DNA from: Deminuibacter soli
Lineage (GTDB): Bacteria; Bacteroidota; Bacteroidia; Chitinophagales; Chitinophagaceae
Reading direction: 5' to 3'
Length of the DNA stretch: 64,000 nt
Assembly (NCBI RefSeq): GCF_003412455.1
Contig: NZ_QTJU01000006.1
Coordinates: 186,001-250,000 of the forward strand
Shown: positions 28,017 through 36,265 of the stretch, piece by piece
Numbering within the stretch: position 1 is the first letter of the stretch
Layout: each line of letters begins with the position of its first letter
Made by a program: the position numbers and the translations under genes
Notes under the pieces: generated by a model
The model's input: the letters and a program-made list of their open reading frames with translations, nothing else
The model's database searches: none
Told to the model about the DNA's origin: nothing

Positions 28017-28388
28017 TTAAACGTTTTCGTTTGCTTCCCTCGCTGCACTGTAACGAATGCCTATTACACCCTCAAAACCAACAATGGGTGGCTGTTGCTT
28101 TTTAAGATATAGCTGTACAGTGTGAATAGGTGCAAATGTATTGAACAGAGAATGTGCCATGTTATGCAACACGGTTTCCAGCAGGTCTTCCCGCTGCTCC
28201 ATTACCTGTTTAATCAACGAATATACACTTACATAGTCAAGTGTATCATCAATAGTGCGGGGCGGAAAATACCCGGGCTGATACACAATGGTCACATCCA
28301 ATTCAAAACGGTTACCCAACCGTTTCTCTTCTTCATATAAACCATGATAGGCAAAAAACTGCAGTGCAGATAATTCGATGGTAAGCAT
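28017..28388 (-). CDS. folB: Dihydroneopterin aldolase (FolB)
   Basis: 123 residues from the ATG at 28388, the usual length. The N-terminus IELSALQFFAYHGLYEEEKRLGNRFELDV is diagnostic: the AYHGLYEEE block includes the active-site Glu, and DTLDYVSVYSLIKQVM and LLETVLHNMA carry the pterin-binding Glu. The enzyme splits dihydroneopterin to hydroxymethyl-dihydropterin and glycolaldehyde in folate synthesis. An upstream in-frame ATG at 28463 would add 25 residues not seen in the family. Confidence 0.93.
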   Translation of the reverse strand: MLTIELSALQFFAYHGLYEEEKRLGNRFELDVTIVYQPGYFPPRTIDDTLDYVSVYSLIKQVMEQREDLLETVLHNMAHSLFNTFAPIHTVQLYLKKQQPPIVGFEGVIGIRYSAAREANENV

Positions 28389-28417
28389 GTTTGTTAAGCT
28401 GTTAGCCGCAAACCCAT

Positions 28418-28482
28418 AGCTGCCGGCTCTTTTATTCAGGAAGAAACATCCCGCACAATCCAAAGGGCATCAGCCGGCAGCT
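28418..28482. repeat. 11-bp perfect inverted repeat upstream of folB
   Basis: AGCTGCCGGCT (28418-28428) and AGCCGGCAGCT (28472-28482) are 43 nt apart. There is no T-run beside them, so this is not a standard terminator. They lie in the presumed folB leader and could form a hairpin in the transcript or mark a protein-binding loop. Confidence 0.4.
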
Positions 28483-28626
28483 GTGTTACCACAGCCACCC
28501 GCTTCCCTTAATCTATTAAAACAGCTGCGAGCTGCAAGCCTGTTTCCTTTACATCGCAGCGATAAGTGCACACATTATGTAATAAACTTCAAACAGTCCC
28601 GCTACGATCATCCCGACTATCGGCGC

Positions 28627-29583
28627 TTACAGCCCGATGCTTCCCAAATAGCGTTCCGCATCCAGCGCAGCCATACAGCCGCTGCCTGCAGCAGTAATTG
28701 CCTGGCGGTATATTTTATCCTGCACATCACCTGCAGCAAACACACCTTTTACATTGGTTTGCGCGGTGCCGGGAATGCTTTGTATATAACCCGCTTCATC
28801 CAGGGTCAGGTAATCTTTAAAAATATCGCTGTTGGGCTGGTGACCAATGGCCACGAAAAATGCGCTAACCGGCACCGTTGTGTTTTCACCGCTCTGCACA
28901 TTGCGGATGGTAACGGCTTCTACCTTTTTCTCGCCTACCACTTCCACGGTTTCTGAGTGCCAGTATACTTTAATGTTGGGTGCATTTTTAACCCTGTCCT
29001 GCATCACCTTGCTGGCTTTCATGCCATCTTCGCCTTTGCGCACAATCATGTGTACCGCAGTGGCCAGTTTGCTCAGGTATAAAGCTTCTTCACAGGCAGT
29101 ATCGCCGCCACCTACAATGGCTACTTCCTTACCCCTGAAAAAGAAACCGTCACACACGGCACAGGCGCTAACGCCATAACCGTTCAAGCGTTCTTCACTT
29201 TCCAGGCCCAGCCATTTGGCCGATGCGCCGGTAGCAATAATCACCGAATCAGCCTCTACCAGTTTCTCTTCGTCAATCCATACCTTGTGTACGGGACCGC
29301 TGAAATCAACCCTGGTAGCCAGTCCGTAACGGATATCTGCACCCATACGTACCGCCTGTTTTTCAAAATCCACCATCATTTCGGGGCCTTGTATGCCTTC
29401 GGGGTAACCGGGGTAGTTTTCTACTTCTGTAGTAATGGTCAGCTGCCCGCCGGGTTGAATGCCCTGGTACAATACGGGTTTAAGATTGGCACGGGCCGCA
29501 TAAATAGCAGCGGTATAACCTGCCGGACCAGAACCTATAATTAAACAATGCACTCTTTCTGTTGCTGTTGTTCCCTTTTCCAT
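28627..29583 (-). CDS. trxB: Thioredoxin reductase
   Basis: 318 residues. FAD-binding GSGPAGYTAAIYAARANL is at the N-terminus, the redox pair is C141-A-V-C144-D-G, the NADPH-binding motif VGGGDTACEEALYL follows, and the C-terminal FAD motif is GVFAAGDVQDKIYRQAITAAGSGCMAAL. The enzyme passes electrons from NADPH to thioredoxin. The CAVC active site differs from the E. coli CATC, as in many Bacteroidota. The gene is monocistronic, with a TAnnTTTG promoter element upstream. Confidence 0.96.
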   Translation of the reverse strand: MEKGTTATERVHCLIIGSGPAGYTAAIYAARANLKPVLYQGIQPGGQLTITTEVENYPGYPEGIQGPEMMVDFEKQAVRMGADIRYGLATRVDFSGPVHKVWIDEEKLVEADSVIIATGASAKWLGLESEERLNGYGVSACAVCDGFFFRGKEVAIVGGGDTACEEALYLSKLATAVHMIVRKGEDGMKASKVMQDRVKNAPNIKVYWHSETVEVVGEKKVEAVTIRNVQSGENTTVPVSAFFVAIGHQPNSDIFKDYLTLDEAGYIQSIPGTAQTNVKGVFAAGDVQDKIYRQAITAAGSGCMAALDAERYLGSIGL

Positions 29584-29612
29584 GCAATTTTTTTTAGTAA
29601 CGTAATGACGTG

Positions 29613-29620
29613 CAAAAATA
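29613..29620 (-). promoter_or_regulatory. Promoter -7 element (TATTTTTG) of trxB
   Basis: Perfect TAnnTTTG on the minus strand, 30 bp before the trxB ATG. No clear -33 TTG at the expected distance. Confidence 0.5.
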
Positions 29621-29666
29621 TCGAACCCTTACGCTATTATGTTCACGGGTTTTACACAAACATTTG

Positions 29667-30545
29667 TTATTTGGGGATAATAAGCGTCTGGTATTGGGAA
29701 GTATAGCCGCAAAATGCACCCAACGCGTTATTACTCACGTTGCCCAGCACTTTTATGGGGCTCGAAAAGGGGTTGCCGTTGGTTTGGTAATCGTAATCCC
29801 AGGTACGCCAGAAATCGTAAGTAGCTTTATTGATATTGCTCAGTTTCACAGTCACTGTATCGCCGTGCATAAAAACGCCATAATTATCACTGATAATATT
29901 GAGCTGCAGTCCGCGGTTATACCCTCTGTCAATCTGCAGGTTGTAAGTAGTACCGTCTGTCAGCTCATCATCAAAAACCGAGGGCAAACCGGCATAAAAA
30001 CTCTCGCTGTTGGTGCGGGTATAGTAACGTACATAATTACCAAAACCGGCCGGGTCGGTAAAACGGCCCCAGAGCACCACGCTTTCAGAATCTTTGGCAT
30101 TGGGTGCGGGTTTCCACCACAGTGAATCCAGTGTTTTAGCCAGTGGCGGAACAGTTGTTACGGCAGTATACTGCTGGCTGTCAACCTCAATATGCAGCGT
30201 GTACTGCCGCCCGGCGCGGCCATTGAAATAACTGGTTTGCGCGGGCGCATAATACCAGAACACCTGCCCCATCAGCGTGTAATTGTACTCGGTAAGCGGG
30301 TAGTTCTGGTTCCCGTCTGAAATAGAAACCCTGGCATTGTGTACGTAAGATTGCTGCAGCTGTGCGGCGGTAATGGTATCGAAATAGCTGAACGAGCGGG
30401 TAAGTATTACCTGCGGCGGCATGCCGCTTTCAATAGTGCCATCTACCACCAGCAGCTGCGATTGGTGGTCGGGCACCAGGTGTACTGTTTTTTCACATGC
30501 GGTAAATGCAATAAGATAAGCGAGCCAGAAACCCTTTTTCAGCAT
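29667..30545 (-). CDS. DUF4249-family lipoprotein
   Basis: 292 residues from the ATG at 30545; the lipoprotein signal is MLKKGFWLAYLIAFTACEK. The following LLVVDGTIESGMPPQVILTRSFSYFDTI is the start of the DUF4249 beta-sandwich, a family found almost only in Bacteroidota and often encoded next to TonB-dependent receptors. Here no receptor adjoins; it lies between trxB and rpoD. A longer frame extends upstream to 30614, but that stretch overlaps the rpoD terminator and lacks signal-like features. Probably outer-membrane associated; function unknown. Confidence 0.85.
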   Translation of the reverse strand: MLKKGFWLAYLIAFTACEKTVHLVPDHQSQLLVVDGTIESGMPPQVILTRSFSYFDTITAAQLQQSYVHNARVSISDGNQNYPLTEYNYTLMGQVFWYYAPAQTSYFNGRAGRQYTLHIEVDSQQYTAVTTVPPLAKTLDSLWWKPAPNAKDSESVVLWGRFTDPAGFGNYVRYYTRTNSESFYAGLPSVFDDELTDGTTYNLQIDRGYNRGLQLNIISDNYGVFMHGDTVTVKLSNINKATYDFWRTWDYDYQTNGNPFSSPIKVLGNVSNNALGAFCGYTSQYQTLIIPK

Positions 30546-30587
30546 AAGGCAGGTATTAGCGGGGAAGGTATAAGGGTATAACACAAA

Positions 30588-30613
30588 AAAATGCCCCCTG
30601 TTCGCAGGGGGCA
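30588..30613 (-). terminator. Intrinsic terminator of rpoD
   Basis: Minus-strand stem GCCCCCTG-CGAA-CAGGGGGC, an 8-bp stem with a stable tetraloop, followed by A and seven T. It is 31 bp beyond the rpoD stop. Confidence 0.92.
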
Positions 30614-30643
30614 CTCAAAGAATCTTGTCAACAGGGATAATAA

Positions 30644-31501
30644 TTATCCCAGGTATGCTTTCAGCGCGTTGCTGTAGCGTGCTTTCTGTAGACGTTTAAT
30701 GGCTCTTTCTTTAATCTGGCGGATGCGCTCTTTGGTGAGATCGTATTTCTGACCAATTTGCTCAATGGTAACACCATTTTCACCATCCAGACCGAAATAG
30801 GCGTTTACAATTTCCGCTTCCCTCGGGCTCAGAGATTTAAGCACACGGCGTATTTCTTCACGCAATGAATCTTTCATTACGTCATCGTCGGTGTCGTCAC
30901 TGCCTTCGAGTAAATCACCCATTGCTACGTCTTCGGCCTCGTGTACCGGGGCATCAAGCGAAGTATGGCGTGTATTGCTCTGGAAAATGTTGTTGATTTC
31001 AGTTTCGCTCATTTCCAGGATTTCGGCCAGCTCTTCTGTTGAAGGCTCGCGTTCGTGTTCCTGTTCAAAAGCCATGTAGGCCTTATTAGCCTTGTTATAG
31101 GTGCCAATTTTGTTTTGAGGCAAGCGGACTAATCTGCCCTGCTCTGCCAACGCCTGTAAAATGGACTGGCGAATCCACCATACGGCGTATGAAATGAATT
31201 TAAAACCCTTGGTTTCATCGAAACGCTGGGCTGCTTTTATCAAACCGAGGTTACCCTCGTTGATCAGGTCGCTAAGAGAAAGCCCCTGGTGCTGGTACTG
31301 CTTAGCAACAGATACCACGAAACGCAGGTTCGCCTGCACCAATTTGTCTAAAGCTCTTTGATCGCCCATCTTGATCCGCTGTGCAAGTGTGGTTTCCTCT
31401 TCGGGAGTGATCATCGGAATCTTAGAGATTTCCTGCAGATATTTTTCTACCGCTTGCGAATCACGATTGGTGATCTGTGTGGCAATTTTAAGCTGCCTCA
31501 T
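30644..31501 (-). CDS. rpoD: Primary RNA polymerase sigma factor RpoD/SigA
   Basis: 285 residues. Region 1.2 (DSQAVEKYLQEISKIPMIT) begins near residue 14, with region 2 (NLRFVVSVAKQYQHQGLSLSDLINEGNLGL, KFISYAVWWIRQSI), region 3 and region 4 (LSPREAEIVNAYFGLDG, TKERIRQIKERAIKRLQ). Region 1.1 is missing and the spacer is short, as expected for the primary sigma factor of Bacteroidota, which recognises TTG/TAnnTTTG promoters. Several promoters of this type are visible in the window. It is monocistronic and has a leader of about 100 nt. Confidence 0.96.
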   Translation of the reverse strand: MRQLKIATQITNRDSQAVEKYLQEISKIPMITPEEETTLAQRIKMGDQRALDKLVQANLRFVVSVAKQYQHQGLSLSDLINEGNLGLIKAAQRFDETKGFKFISYAVWWIRQSILQALAEQGRLVRLPQNKIGTYNKANKAYMAFEQEHEREPSTEELAEILEMSETEINNIFQSNTRHTSLDAPVHEAEDVAMGDLLEGSDDTDDDVMKDSLREEIRRVLKSLSPREAEIVNAYFGLDGENGVTIEQIGQKYDLTKERIRQIKERAIKRLQKARYSNALKAYLG

Positions 31502-31605
31502 AATGGATTATTCTGTTTTATATATAAACGTTCGCTGACAAGAAATTGTTTCAGGGAGGGTGCAGAACATCGGGTTAAAGTATTCTGAAAATACAGAAAT
31601 GCCTG

Positions 31606-31613
31606 CAAATTTA
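31606..31613 (-). promoter_or_regulatory. Promoter -7 element (TAAATTTG) of rpoD
   Basis: Perfect TAnnTTTG on the minus strand, about 105 bp before the rpoD ATG and followed by CAGGC. The -33 element is not clear. Confidence 0.5.
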
Positions 31614-31755
31614 CGCATCAATCATGGATAATGCTAGCTTTTAACTAAAAAACTGCATAAAACCAGCATAAATTAAAGTTAAAACGTATGATTTTTTATA
31701 CACAACTATTTGATTTGCAGTTTTTAAATTGCGTTTACCTTAATAACTTCGCTGC

Positions 31756-32772
31756 ATGATAGACTTCAGATCGGATACCGTTACCCGCCCCACAGCCGCC
31801 ATGCGCAACGCTATGCACCTGGCACCGCTGGGCGATGATGTGTTTGGGGAAGACCCCACCATTAACGCCCTCGAAGCTAAAACAGCTGCATTATTCGGCA
31901 TGGAAGCTGCCATTTTTTGTCCCAGCGGCACCATGACCAACCAAATTGCCATTAAGTGCCATACCCAGCCCGGCGACGAAGTTATCTGCGATCAGTTATC
32001 GCATATTTACCAGTACGAAGGCGGCGGCATTGCATTTAACTCGGGCGCATCGGTGCGGTTATTACAAGGCAACCGCGGCCGGCTTACCGCTGCACAGGTA
32101 AAAGACGGAATTAACAACCCCAACGATATACACAAGCCTGTTACCAGCCTGGTATCGCTCGAAAATACTGCCAACCGCGGCGGCGGCAGCTGTTACGATT
32201 TTGAAGAAATTCACCGCATCAAGGCTGTTTGCCAGGAGCATAACCTGCCCCTGCATCTCGATGGCGCCCGCCTGTTTAACGCGCTGGTAGCCAAAAAAGA
32301 AACGCCATTGCAGTACGGTCAGGTGTTCGACAGTATTTCGGTTTGCCTCAGCAAGGGCCTTGGCGCCCCGGTAGGCAGTGTACTGCTGGGTAAACACGAT
32401 TTTATCCGCAAGGCGCGCCGCATCCGCAAGGCATTTGGCGGGGGCATGCGCCAGGCAGGCATGCTGGCTGCTGCAGGCATTTATGCGCTTGACAACCATG
32501 TAGAGCGGCTGGAGCAGGATCACCAGCACGCCCAGGCCATCGCAGCCGCCCTTGTTAAAAAAGATTTTATTGGCGAAATGTTGCCAGTTGAAACCAATAT
32601 TCTCATCTTTGAGGTTAAAGAGCGGTTTACCGCCCCACAGCTGTCGGCAGCGCTGAAACAGCAAAACATACTCGTAACAGCCATCTCACCCGTTCAGATG
32701 CGCCTTGTGGTTCACCTGGATATTCAACCCGCTATGGTACAACAGACCATTAACGCAATTGAACATTTATAA
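31756..32772 (+). CDS. ltaE: Low-specificity L-threonine aldolase
   Basis: 338 residues. The N-terminus [20 protein letters not shown] and the following [10 protein letters not shown] are diagnostic. [13 protein letters not shown] holds the cofactor-binding Asp, and [14 protein letters not shown] carries the PLP-binding Lys200. The enzyme cleaves L-threonine and allo-threonine to glycine and acetaldehyde. It is divergent from rpoD with 254 bp between the starts; the gap is AT-rich and likely holds both promoters. No neighbour belongs to the same pathway. Confidence 0.95.
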   Translation: MIDFRSDTVTRPTAAMRNAMHLAPLGDDVFGEDPTINALEAKTAALFGMEAAIFCPSGTMTNQIAIKCHTQPGDEVICDQLSHIYQYEGGGIAFNSGASVRLLQGNRGRLTAAQVKDGINNPNDIHKPVTSLVSLENTANRGGGSCYDFEEIHRIKAVCQEHNLPLHLDGARLFNALVAKKETPLQYGQVFDSISVCLSKGLGAPVGSVLLGKHDFIRKARRIRKAFGGGMRQAGMLAAAGIYALDNHVERLEQDHQHAQAIAAALVKKDFIGEMLPVETNILIFEVKERFTAPQLSAALKQQNILVTAISPVQMRLVVHLDIQPAMVQQTINAIEHL

Positions 32773-32854
32773 AAATACCCAACGTGTTGAAATAGTTTTA
32801 TTGTAAGATGGTGGGATTGTGAGCGTTCAACAGTTATAACAGTGACATTTGCAG

Positions 32855-32947
32855 AAACGGTTTACCGGCCCGCTAACAGCACCTGCTGCAACCGGCTTTC
32901 AAAACCCGGTGAGCTGCGGTAACAATATAACTTACTGTAAACCGTTT
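32855..32947. repeat. Inverted repeat AAACGGTTTAC upstream of pgi
   Basis: AAACGGTTTAC (32855-32865) returns inverted as GTAAACCGTTT at 32937-32947, 71 nt apart. The right copy is about 40 bp before the pgi ATG. It could be a looped operator pair or a leader hairpin. The remainder of the 215-bp gap shows nothing else recognisable. Confidence 0.4.
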
Positions 32948-32987
32948 TGATGTTTGTATTTGCAATATAAAAACCATATTCTATTTT

Positions 32988-34640
32988 ATGCTTCCCAGAG
33001 TGAATCCTACCAACACGCAAGCCTGGTTGTTATTGAAAAGGCATCATGAAGATGAAATGCAGCGCGCTAAAATAAAGGAACTGTTCGCCCACGATGCTGA
33101 ACGTTTCAGCAAGTTTTCTTTACAGTTTGAAGATATTCTGTTCGATTATTCGAAGAACATTATCAACGCCAAATCGCTGCAGCTGCTGCTGCAACTGGCA
33201 GAAGAATGCAAGCTGAAAGAAGCTATTGAAAGCATGTTTACCGGCGAGTTGATCAACGAAACAGAAGGCCGCTCTGTATTGCATACTGCCCTGCGCAATT
33301 TCTCAGGCAAACCCGTGCTTAGTGAGGGTAAAGACGTAATGCCCGATGTTCATGCAGTACAGGCACACATGAAAGCCTTCTCAAACGATGTGCTTAGCGG
33401 CAAATGGAAAGGCTATTCAGGCAAAAAAATAAAATACATTGTCAATATCGGTATCGGCGGCAGCGACCTGGGTCCTGTTATGGTTACCGAAGCACTGAAA
33501 CCTTACTGGAAAGAGGTGCAGCCTTATTTTGTGAGCAATGTAGACGGCACCCACATTGCCGAAACACTCAAAAAGGTAACACCCGAAGAAACCCTGTTCC
33601 TCATTGCTTCCAAAACCTTTACCACGCAGGAAACCATGACCAATGCACATACTGCGCGTGACTGGTTTTTGAAAACAGCGAAAGATGAGGCGCATGTTGC
33701 TAAACACTTCGTGGCACTGAGCACCAACGAAAAAGAAGTAACCAAATTCGGTATCGATAAAGCCAATATGTTCGGCTTTTGGGATTGGGTTGGCGGCCGC
33801 TACTCTTTGTGGAGCGCCATTGGCCTGTCTATCGCATTAACCATAGGCTACGATAATTTTGAACAACTGCTCAAAGGCGGTTATGCTGCCGATGAACATT
33901 TCCGCAATACCCCGTTTGATAAAAACATTCCTGCCATCATGGCCCTGGTAGGTTTGTGGTATACCAATTTTTATGGTTCACAAACCGAAGCCATTTTACC
34001 GTACGACCAGTACATGCACCGCTTCTCTGCTTATTTTCAGCAGGGCAACATGGAAAGCAACGGTAAAAGCGTTGACCGTAACGGCAATGAAGTACACCAT
34101 GCCACCGGGCCCGTTATCTGGGGCGAGCCAGGCACTAATGGCCAGCATGCGTTTTACCAGCTTATTCACCAGGGCAAAGTGCTGATCCCCTGCGATTTTA
34201 TTGCACCGGCCATCAGCCACAACCCTATCGGTGACCACCACAACAAACTGCTCAGCAATTTCTTTGCGCAAACAGAAGCGTTGATGAACGGTAAAACCGA
34301 GCAGGAAGTAAGGGATGAGTTTTTACAGGCAGGCAAAAAAGAAGAAACGTTTAAAAAACTCGTTCCTTTCAAGGTATTTACCGGCAACCGCCCCACCAAC
34401 TCCTTCCTTGTAAAAGAAATTACGCCTTACACACTGGGTAATCTCATTGCTTTTTACGAGCACAAGATTTTTGTACAGGGCGTTATCTGGAACATCTTCA
34501 GCTTCGACCAATGGGGTGTTGAATTGGGCAAACAACTGGCCAGCAAAATTCTCCCCGAACTCGAAAACGAAGACACCATCTCCGCCCACGATTCAAGCAC
34601 CAACGGCCTGATCAATGCGTATAAGAAGATGAGGAAATAA
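32988..34640 (+). CDS. pgi: Glucose-6-phosphate isomerase
   Basis: 550 residues, the long (eukaryote/E. coli-like) form. Signatures include [45 protein letters not shown] and [18 protein letters not shown] with the catalytic Glu380, and the C-terminal Lys-containing [15 protein letters not shown]. It interconverts glucose-6-phosphate and fructose-6-phosphate in the cytoplasm. It is a single-gene unit; downstream lies a simple-repeat tract rather than a clear T-run terminator. Confidence 0.97.
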   Translation: MLPRVNPTNTQAWLLLKRHHEDEMQRAKIKELFAHDAERFSKFSLQFEDILFDYSKNIINAKSLQLLLQLAEECKLKEAIESMFTGELINETEGRSVLHTALRNFSGKPVLSEGKDVMPDVHAVQAHMKAFSNDVLSGKWKGYSGKKIKYIVNIGIGGSDLGPVMVTEALKPYWKEVQPYFVSNVDGTHIAETLKKVTPEETLFLIASKTFTTQETMTNAHTARDWFLKTAKDEAHVAKHFVALSTNEKEVTKFGIDKANMFGFWDWVGGRYSLWSAIGLSIALTIGYDNFEQLLKGGYAADEHFRNTPFDKNIPAIMALVGLWYTNFYGSQTEAILPYDQYMHRFSAYFQQGNMESNGKSVDRNGNEVHHATGPVIWGEPGTNGQHAFYQLIHQGKVLIPCDFIAPAISHNPIGDHHNKLLSNFFAQTEALMNGKTEQEVRDEFLQAGKKEETFKKLVPFKVFTGNRPTNSFLVKEITPYTLGNLIAFYEHKIFVQGVIWNIFSFDQWGVELGKQLASKILPELENEDTISAHDSSTNGLINAYKKMRK

Positions 34641-34644
34641 TTGT

Positions 34645-34746
34645 TCGATGGCTTAACGGTTTAATGGCTTGATGGCTAAATTACTATCAAGCCATTTTTC
34701 TTTTCAACCATCAAGCAATCAAACCATCAAACAATAAAGCCATCAG
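34645..34746. repeat. Intergenic simple-repeat tract (GATGGCT / CCATCAA words)
   Basis: Between the convergent pgi and esterase genes, GATGGCTTAACGG, AATGGCTTGATGGCT and, after a short AT tract, the inverse words AAGCCA, CCATCAAGCAATCAAACC and CCATCAAACAATAAAGCCATCA. The two halves are partly complementary (ATGGCTTGATGG/TCAAGCCAT) and can form a long imperfect stem, so it may act as a bidirectional terminator. Confidence 0.55.
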
Positions 34747-34750
34747 GCTG

Positions 34751-35644
34751 CTACTGCTGCCTGAAGCTCCAGCCTATAAATTCCAGTGCATCGGTAATGC
34801 CGGTGCGCCAGTACGTCCAGTTGTGGGCGCCGTTGCGCATGCGAAACTCGTGCGGTACGTGTTTTTTGGTTAAGGCAATATGCAGCTGGCTATTGCCGAT
34901 GGTGAGAAAATCATCGTCACCGCAATCAATCCAGTAACGCACCTTGCTTAATTCGGCGGTCGATTTTTCGTCCACTATTTTAAGCGGTGAGTTTTTATAC
35001 CAGGCATCGGTTAAGCGTGCCTTGCCTTTCAAATCGCGGCCGTATAGTTTGCCGAATATAAAATTCCAGTTACTGTCGGGTACATCCAGTGCAGCCTGGT
35101 CGTCCCATACGGCGGCACTGAAAGGTGCGGCGGCAGCAAACAATTCCGGGTATTTCAGCGCGTAAACAAGCGTGCCATAACCACCCATCGATAAGCCTGC
35201 TACGCCACGGTATTTTTTCTCCGCCTTGATACGGTATGTTTTTTCAATGGAAGGCATAAATTCCTTCACAAAAAAGTCTTCATAGTTCTCCTTGCCGTCA
35301 TAAGCATTAATGTAAAAACTCGAATCGCCGTTGGGCATTACAATAATCATGGGCGGAATGGTGCCATCTGCAATCGCCTTGTCGGCAAAACGGTTTATTT
35401 CGCCAAACTGCAGCCAGCCGGTATGGTCATCGCTGAAACCATGCAGCAGGTAAACAACAGGGAAAGTACGGTCAGATGATTCGTAACCTGGTGGCAGGTA
35501 AACCACATACTTAACGGGGCGGTGCAAAATGCTGCTTTGAACAGATTGGGTTTCGATAATTTTACCCTGCGCATATTGTGCGTGCGCCGTTTGCAGCAAC
35601 AGCACAAAAACCAGCAAGGGAAGCATTCGTTGGATGATTGACAT
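34751..35644 (-). CDS. Exported esterase-D-like alpha/beta hydrolase
   Basis: 297 residues from the ATG at 35644, which begins a signal peptide (LLVFVLLLQTAHAQ). The family pattern VVYLPPGYESSDRTFPVVYLLHGFSDD is followed by the nucleophile elbow G-L-S152-M-G-G. The catalytic Asp is probably within YWIDCGDDDFL and the His within RNGAHNWTYW. Relatives include feruloyl and acetyl-xylan esterases and S-formylglutathione hydrolase; a periplasmic or secreted carbohydrate esterase is likely. An upstream in-frame ATG at 35692 gives a less signal-like N-terminus. Confidence 0.88.
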   Translation of the reverse strand: MSIIQRMLPLLVFVLLLQTAHAQYAQGKIIETQSVQSSILHRPVKYVVYLPPGYESSDRTFPVVYLLHGFSDDHTGWLQFGEINRFADKAIADGTIPPMIIVMPNGDSSFYINAYDGKENYEDFFVKEFMPSIEKTYRIKAEKKYRGVAGLSMGGYGTLVYALKYPELFAAAAPFSAAVWDDQAALDVPDSNWNFIFGKLYGRDLKGKARLTDAWYKNSPLKIVDEKSTAELSKVRYWIDCGDDDFLTIGNSQLHIALTKKHVPHEFRMRNGAHNWTYWRTGITDALEFIGWSFRQQ

Positions 35645-35733
35645 ATACAGGATGTTTACGTATGGCACAAAAAAAGCCCTTTGCAAAAACAAAGGGCATA
35701 TAAATCAATTTAATTGAACCGGCATTGTTATAA

Positions 35734-36162
35734 TTACCATTTATCTACTTCGTCTGTGGCAATGTGGCTGGTAGTGGTGATGGGAGCAGCGGCTGCAACA
35801 ACTACTTCAGCTGCAGGCTCTGCTAATTCTTCCTGAACGGCAACTTCTGCACCATCTTCAGCAGTTTCAGCGTATTCGTGGTTGTAGGCATCAAAGTCAA
35901 AATCGGGCATCAGCTCGGTTTTAACGTAGTCTACCGCTTCGTTCAAAGCCTTGATAAACTTGTTGAAATCTTCTTTGTAGAGGAAAATCTTGTGCCTGTC
36001 GTAACCATCATCATTGAAACGTTTTCTGCTTTCTGTAATGGTCAGGTAGTAGTCGTTGCCACGGGTGGCACGTACATCGAAAAAATAAGTCCTTCTTTTT
36101 CCAGCCCTGATGCGTTTGCTATAAACGCTTTCCATTTTCTTGTCATTGTTTTCGTACGCCAC
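35734..36162 (-). CDS. PUR/DUF3276-family nucleic-acid-binding protein
   Basis: 142 residues. The first 90 residues form a PUR repeat: VYSKRIRAGKRRTYFFDVRATRGNDYYLTITESRKR and HKIFLYKEDFNKFIKALNEAVDYV. The C-terminal 50 residues are acidic and Ala/Val-rich, probably disordered. PUR proteins bind single-stranded DNA or RNA; in Bacteroidota the protein is highly conserved and has been linked to global gene regulation. It appears monocistronic, with 103 bp to the ABC-transporter gene upstream. Confidence 0.9.
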   Translation of the reverse strand: MAYENNDKKMESVYSKRIRAGKRRTYFFDVRATRGNDYYLTITESRKRFNDDGYDRHKIFLYKEDFNKFIKALNEAVDYVKTELMPDFDFDAYNHEYAETAEDGAEVAVQEELAEPAAEVVVAAAAPITTTSHIATDEVDKW

Positions 36163-36265
36163 AGTGAAATAGGTTTTGGTTAAACGATTCCTTTAAAGAT
36201 TACAAATATATGATTGTTTTCAAATTGCCAAAATTTTGGACCAGAAACTTAAAAACTTACCTGCA

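Noticed and set aside
28483-28956. Plus-strand frame of 157 residues overlapping trxB
   Set aside because: It runs antisense into the conserved C-terminus of trxB and has no family-like motif.
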